From positions 829,501 to 893,500 of the forward strand of contig NZ_CP011797.1 of the NCBI RefSeq assembly GCF_002795845.1: 64,000 bases of DNA, given 5' to 3'. Each line of letters opens with the position of its first letter. Positions within the stretch are counted from its first letter, which is position 1. Both the position numbers and the translations under genes were made by a program. The notes below the pieces were generated by a model that was not told the origin of the DNA, did no database searches, and was given only the letters and a program-made list of their open reading frames with translations. Positions 59,969 to 64,000 of the stretch are shown here, piece by piece. Origin of the DNA: Reinekea forsetii. Lineage in GTDB: Bacteria > Pseudomonadota > Gammaproteobacteria > Pseudomonadales > Natronospirillaceae.

Positions 59969-61609
59969 CTAACTTGCGCCGAGCTCGGGTAATAAGTCCG
60001 GTCGAGGTGACGAGATATGGGCGCGAAAATCGCTCGCCGAAACGGCTTTGGTAAAGAAGAAGCCTTGGGCGGCGGTCACGCCCTGGGCTTGCAACCAAGC
60101 TAATTGTCTCGGGGTTTCAACCCCTTCGGCCACTAGCTGCAAATCCAAAGCTTTCGCCATCTGGATGATGGCTGTGCAAATGCTGGCGTCATAGCGGTTG
60201 TCGGGAATGCCGGCGATAAAGGATCGGTCAATCTTGAGAACATTGATGGGTAAGTTTTTTACATTACTGAGGGGCGAGCAGCCGGTACCGAAATCATCTA
60301 AGGCTAGATGAAAACCGCGGGCGCGCAATTGCGACAGCTGAAGCACCTCGGCATCGTCTTGTTGGATCAACACCGACTCGGTGATTTCTAAAATGATCTC
60401 ACCCGCGCGAATGGGATAACGCGCCAAAAGTGCATCGATCTTGTTTAGGAACTCTGGGTCCGCCAGCTGGATTATCGACAGATTAACCGAAAGATAGCCT
60501 ATCTCAAGCCGCTCGTTGCGCCATCGCTGCAACTGGGCCAGAGCTGTTTCCAACACCCAAAAACCAATGCCGTGAATGAGGCCGGTCTGTTCAGCGACGC
60601 AGATGAATTGCTCCGGTTTGAGGTTGGACGCTGGCCAGCGAATAAGCGCTTCGGCGCCAACACAGCGATTCGAGTTGAGCTCGACAATGGCCTGGTAATG
60701 TAGGCTAAAAGCCTTGATCTTTAGGGCCTGCCTCAGGTCCTGTTGCAGTTGTCTCTGTGGCGTTTCGATCAGTTTGATTATCAGCATGAGTAGGGCCGAT
60801 ACCGCCAAGCCTATATAAAGATAGCGCCAGGGCTGCGCTCGATGCCAGTGTTGAAAGGACAAGGCCGGATCGCTCCAGCCGACAGTGGCGACTAAGGCCG
60901 TGACTTGGCTCGGGTAATCTGAGGTGTCGTAGAGGATGTCCTCCTGAACTCTAATGGCCAAATTCAACTTAGGACCTAGGGCCGCCAGCCACTGAGCCGG
61001 TTCGAAGCTGATCGCCAGCAGTTGTGGCCGACTGCTAATATCGGTTGCCACCGGTAGGGTTAGCACCAACAGGGAGCGGTTAAACGGGTCCGGCCAAATG
61101 CGCCAGTCGAGCCGGCGCTCGGCGTCAAAGTAGTAGCGCCATATTGATGTGCCGACTAGACTCAGCGGGCGCGCCGCAGCATCGGTGTCGTCCTGGGTCA
61201 CCAAATAGTGTTGCACCGGGTTGCCGCCATTAAAGCGATAGTAGGTGCCATCAGCTAAAAGTAGGTAAGCACTGTTCAGGGCCAGCTCAAAAGCACCGGG
61301 TTGCATAAGATGGCTGAGCAAGTCGGCACCATTTGTCTTCTTTTGAGTGTGGCCGACAAGCTGGCTGACGGCAAAGGCCAGGTTGTTGGTAACCTGTTCA
61401 AGCCGAACCAACTGTGCATCCAGCGCATGGGCACTCGCTGTGCGTTCAGTCAGAAAGTCCAACTTAACCAAGAGTATTGCAAGAAGCACAACAGCAAACA
61501 GAGGGGGGATTTTTGTTAGATAATAAGCGGCCACTGGCATTGGACTGTATAAACGGGTCAGTTTTAGCATAGCCCATTTTTTTGACCTTAGATTGCCATC
61601 CAAGCGCAT
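59969..61609 (-). CDS. Membrane-bound c-di-GMP phosphodiesterase (EAL) between pflB and pflA
   Basis: 546 residues. One transmembrane helix (about 37-50), a periplasmic sensor region of some 210 residues, a second helix (about 263-281) and a cytoplasmic EAL domain. The EAL catalytic set is intact: Glu320-Ala-Leu, Asn376, Glu408, Asp438-Asp439 in LDDFGTGCSPLS, Lys459 and Glu495. It should hydrolyse c-di-GMP, with activity tuned by a periplasmic signal. The periplasmic layout resembles the CSS-motif sensor class, but I do not see the paired cysteines, so that label is not used. A second Met at residue 14 could be the start. Confidence 0.9.
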   Translation of the reverse strand: MRLDGNLRSKKWAMLKLTRLYSPMPVAAYYLTKIPPLFAVVLLAILLVKLDFLTERTASAHALDAQLVRLEQVTNNLAFAVSQLVGHTQKKTNGADLLSHLMQPGAFELALNSAYLLLADGTYYRFNGGNPVQHYLVTQDDTDAAARPLSLVGTSIWRYYFDAERRLDWRIWPDPFNRSLLVLTLPVATDISSRPQLLAISFEPAQWLAALGPKLNLAIRVQEDILYDTSDYPSQVTALVATVGWSDPALSFQHWHRAQPWRYLYIGLAVSALLMLIIKLIETPQRQLQQDLRQALKIKAFSLHYQAIVELNSNRCVGAEALIRWPASNLKPEQFICVAEQTGLIHGIGFWVLETALAQLQRWRNERLEIGYLSVNLSIIQLADPEFLNKIDALLARYPIRAGEIILEITESVLIQQDDAEVLQLSQLRARGFHLALDDFGTGCSPLSNVKNLPINVLKIDRSFIAGIPDNRYDASICTAIIQMAKALDLQLVAEGVETPRQLAWLQAQGVTAAQGFFFTKAVSASDFRAHISSPRPDLLPELGAS

Positions 61610-61705
61610 GGGTGATCGAAACCTTGGGGCTCTATACCTTATTCGTTAGGCCGTCTTAGCCGACCGAAGATATGCATCCGGTGTCGGCCGTTAACCGCCA
61701 AGTCA

Positions 61706-61728
61706 TAAAAAGGGCGCTCGGCGCCCTT
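61706..61728 (-). terminator. Rho-independent terminator of pflB
   Basis: AAGGGCGC, three-base loop, GCGCCCTT; on the minus strand the stem is followed by TTTTTATG, 34 bases beyond the pflB stop. It separates pflB from the EAL and pflA genes. Confidence 0.88.
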
Positions 61729-61761
61729 ATGTTCGAATCGTTAACCCCGACAGCGGCCTGT

Positions 61762-64000
61762 CTATACCTGGCTGTGAAAGGTCCGAGTGATGACATCCAT
61801 CTGCTGTTCACGCGTCAGCTTGACAAAGTTCACTGCATAGCCGGACACGCGAATGGTCAGTTGGGGATAGTTTTCCGGGTGTTCCATGGCATCCTGGAGC
61901 ATTTCCCGATTCAAGACGTTGACATTAATATGGTGACCCTTGGCGCCAAAATAGCCATCGAGCATGCCGGTAAGGTTGCCGACCTTGCTGGTCTCGTCTT
62001 TGCCGAGGGACGCTGGGACTAGAGACATGGTGTAGGAAATACCATCCTCGGCATCGTCATAGGGCAGCTTAGCCACGCTCAGCAGCGAGGCCAGAGCACC
62101 CTTTTGATCCCGGCCATGCATCGGGTTCGCACCCGGTGCAAAGGGCTGCCCGGTTTTACGGCCGTCCGGGGTATTGCCGGTTTTCTTGCCGTAGACGACA
62201 TTCGACGTAATGGTCAGGATCGATTGAGTGGGCGTAGCATCCCGGTAGGTCGGCGTTTGCCGGACATGATCCATAAAGCGAGTCACCACCATTTGCGCCA
62301 ATTCATCGACCCGGTCATCGTTGTTGCCGAACTTGGGGTAATCGCCTTCGGTGGCAAAGTCGGTAATATAACCATCGGCGTTGCGGATGGCCTTCACCTT
62401 GGCAAATTTGATCGCACTCAAGGAATCGGCCACGACCGACAGGCCGGCGATGCCACAGGCCATGGTGCGCACGACATCCCGATCGTGCAGGGCCATCTGT
62501 GATGCTTCATAGCAATACTTGTCGTGCATAAAGTGGATCACATTGAGCGTATTGACATAGGTCCGGGCGATCCAGGCCATGTACTCATCGAAGCGTGCCC
62601 AGACGGTGTCGTAGTCCAGATAGTCCCCGGCCAGGACGTCTTTTTTTGGTCCGACTTGCAGGTTAATTTTTTCGTCCATGCCACCGTTAATACCATAAAG
62701 CATGGTCTTGGCCAGATTACAACGCGCACCAAAGAACTGCATCTGTTTGCCGATGCGCATCGCTGATACACAGCAGGCGATACCATAGTCGTCGCCAAAC
62801 TTGGCGCGCATCAGGTCATCGTTCTCATACTGAATTGAGCTGGTATCGATTGACACCTTGGAGCAGAAGTCCTTGAAGCCCTTGGGCATGGCGTCGCTCC
62901 ATAACACCGTCAGGTTTGGCTCCGGCGCAGCACCGAGGGTATAGAGGCTGTTTAACATGCGGAAGCTGGTCTTGGTCACCAAGGCTCGCCCGTCTTCGCC
63001 CATCCCGCCGATCGACTCGGTGACCCAGGTGGGATCGCCGGAAAACAGACCATCGTATTCAGGAGTCCGTAGGAAGCGCACCATGCGCAGCTTAATCACC
63101 AGATCGTCGATCAATTCCTGGGCCAGCTCTTCGGACAGGGCGCCGCAGGCCAGGTCACGTTCAATGTAGATATCGAGGAAGGTTGAAACGCGACCAAAGC
63201 TCATCGCGGCGCCGTTTTGGCTTTTTATCGCGGCAAGGTAGGCAAAGTAGGTCCACTGTATCGCTTCATGGGCGTTTTGGGCCGGCAGGCTGATATCGAA
63301 GCCGTAGCTTTCCGCCATGGCGGTCATTTCTTGCAGGGCCCGAATCTGCTCGGACAGCTCCTCGCGCAAACGTATTACCGCTTCGGTCATCTGCTCATTA
63401 TCGAGCGAAGTTTTCTGATTCTTTTTATCTTCAATTAAGCGCTCGGTTCCATACAACGCGACGCGGCGGTAATCGCCAATGATCCGACCACGGCCATAGG
63501 CATCGGGCAAACCGGTCACCACGCCGGCCTTTCGGCAACGTACCATTTCGGGGGTGTAGCCATCGAACACGCCAGCATTATGGGTTTTACGATACTGGGT
63601 GAAAATTTTATTGATCATTGGGTCCAGCTTTCGACCATAGGCATCACAGGACGCCTCCACCATGCGGATGCCGGCGTTGGCGACCATGCCCCGCTTAAGG
63701 GGTGCATCGGTCTGCAGGCCGACGACGCGCTCGAGATCTTTATTGATGTAGCCAGGTTGGTGGGAGGTGATGGTGCTCGGTAAATCGGTATCAAAGTCCA
63801 GTGGGCCCTGCAGCCGTTGTTCTTCTTTCATTAGATCCAGAACGAGCGCCCAGACATCTTTGGTGCGGGTAGTCGCACCGACCAAAAAACGGGCGTCGCC
63901 GGTGTACGGACGATAGTTTTGTTGGATAAAATCGCGCACATCCACGTCGCGTTGCCAAAGTCCGGAGTGGAATCCATCCCACGGTGTGGTTTGGGTATTG
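61762..64000 (-). CDS. pflB: Formate C-acetyltransferase (pyruvate formate-lyase), 5' end cut by window
   Basis: Cleaves pyruvate and CoA to acetyl-CoA and formate without oxygen. The frame continues past the ATG at 63945 to the window edge ([20 protein letters not shown], the usual PflB N-terminal region), so the true start lies outside. The active-site Cys-Cys is in [16 protein letters not shown] and the radical Gly in [17 protein letters not shown] near the C-terminus. Other marks: [30 protein letters not shown] and [14 protein letters not shown]. Its activating enzyme is encoded downstream on the same strand beyond an EAL-domain gene. The regulatory region and any FNR site are out of view. 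Confidence 0.97.
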   Translation of the reverse strand, partial: NTQTTPWDGFHSGLWQRDVDVRDFIQQNYRPYTGDARFLVGATTRTKDVWALVLDLMKEEQRLQGPLDFDTDLPSTITSHQPGYINKDLERVVGLQTDAPLKRGMVANAGIRMVEASCDAYGRKLDPMINKIFTQYRKTHNAGVFDGYTPEMVRCRKAGVVTGLPDAYGRGRIIGDYRRVALYGTERLIEDKKNQKTSLDNEQMTEAVIRLREELSEQIRALQEMTAMAESYGFDISLPAQNAHEAIQWTYFAYLAAIKSQNGAAMSFGRVSTFLDIYIERDLACGALSEELAQELIDDLVIKLRMVRFLRTPEYDGLFSGDPTWVTESIGGMGEDGRALVTKTSFRMLNSLYTLGAAPEPNLTVLWSDAMPKGFKDFCSKVSIDTSSIQYENDDLMRAKFGDDYGIACCVSAMRIGKQMQFFGARCNLAKTMLYGINGGMDEKINLQVGPKKDVLAGDYLDYDTVWARFDEYMAWIARTYVNTLNVIHFMHDKYCYEASQMALHDRDVVRTMACGIAGLSVVADSLSAIKFAKVKAIRNADGYITDFATEGDYPKFGNNDDRVDELAQMVVTRFMDHVRQTPTYRDATPTQSILTITSNVVYGKKTGNTPDGRKTGQPFAPGANPMHGRDQKGALASLLSVAKLPYDDAEDGISYTMSLVPASLGKDETSKVGNLTGMLDGYFGAKGHHINVNVLNREMLQDAMEHPENYPQLTIRVSGYAVNFVKLTREQQMDVITRTFHSQV

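Overview
The window looks like chromosomal DNA of a heterotrophic, facultatively anaerobic gammaproteobacterium. Supporting genes are a type-B PutA with a divergent Lrp-type PutR, NDH-2, TopB with a LexA box, a BtuB/TonB pair behind a cobalamin riboswitch, and pyruvate formate-lyase. A marine Oceanospirillales relative such as Reinekea or Saccharospirillum is my guess; it comes from gene content and moderate GC and was not tested. No rRNA, tRNA, transposase, integrase or CRISPR array was seen.

Layout. 1-2652: end of a dTDP-rhamnose synthesis gene, then a pseudouridine synthase fused in frame to a cupin. 2662-6796: putA and putR. 7145-14607: a lipoprotein, a very large secreted PQQ-type sugar dehydrogenase whose start codon abuts a strong hairpin, a GH13 glucosidase and a rhodanese. 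14608-26554: an L-arabinose block holding a ChvE/Ggu-type ABC importer, araA, araC, araB, araD and transaldolase, with AraC-type operators. It is bracketed by two copies of the rhodanese gene's 3' end. 26681-35865: a YeeE/YedE sulfur transporter, a DoxX-like protein, two LysR regulators, topB, ndh and a CurA-like reductase. 35999-40861: a tightly coupled five-gene operon (GNAT, MetZ-like PLP enzyme, heme-oxygenase-like diiron protein, DUF2817 metallohydrolase, MFS transporter) that reads like an uncharacterised small-molecule pathway. 41258-47755: a cytochrome c, then an alpha-galactoside uptake operon (two permeases, binding protein, GH4 enzyme, LacI regulator) without its own ATPase. 47768-51871: hydrolases and small proteins. 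51986-56288: tonB, the riboswitch, btuB and a predicted beta-propeller lipoprotein. 56299-64000: small membrane proteins, a PHP phosphatase, pflA, an EAL phosphodiesterase and pflB, which runs off the window.

How it works together. Arabinose enters through the ABC importer and becomes D-xylulose-5-phosphate through AraA, AraB and AraD; transaldolase then feeds it into central metabolism. Alpha-galactosides are taken up and cleaved by the GH4 enzyme under LacI control. Proline is oxidised by PutA, NADH is reoxidised by NDH-2, and pyruvate is cleaved by PflB when oxygen is absent. The most promising undescribed pieces are the five-gene operon at 37-41 kb, the apparent insertion of the arabinose block at the rhodanese 3' end, the BtuG-like lipoprotein behind btuB, and the hairpin that buries the ribosome binding site of the sugar dehydrogenase.
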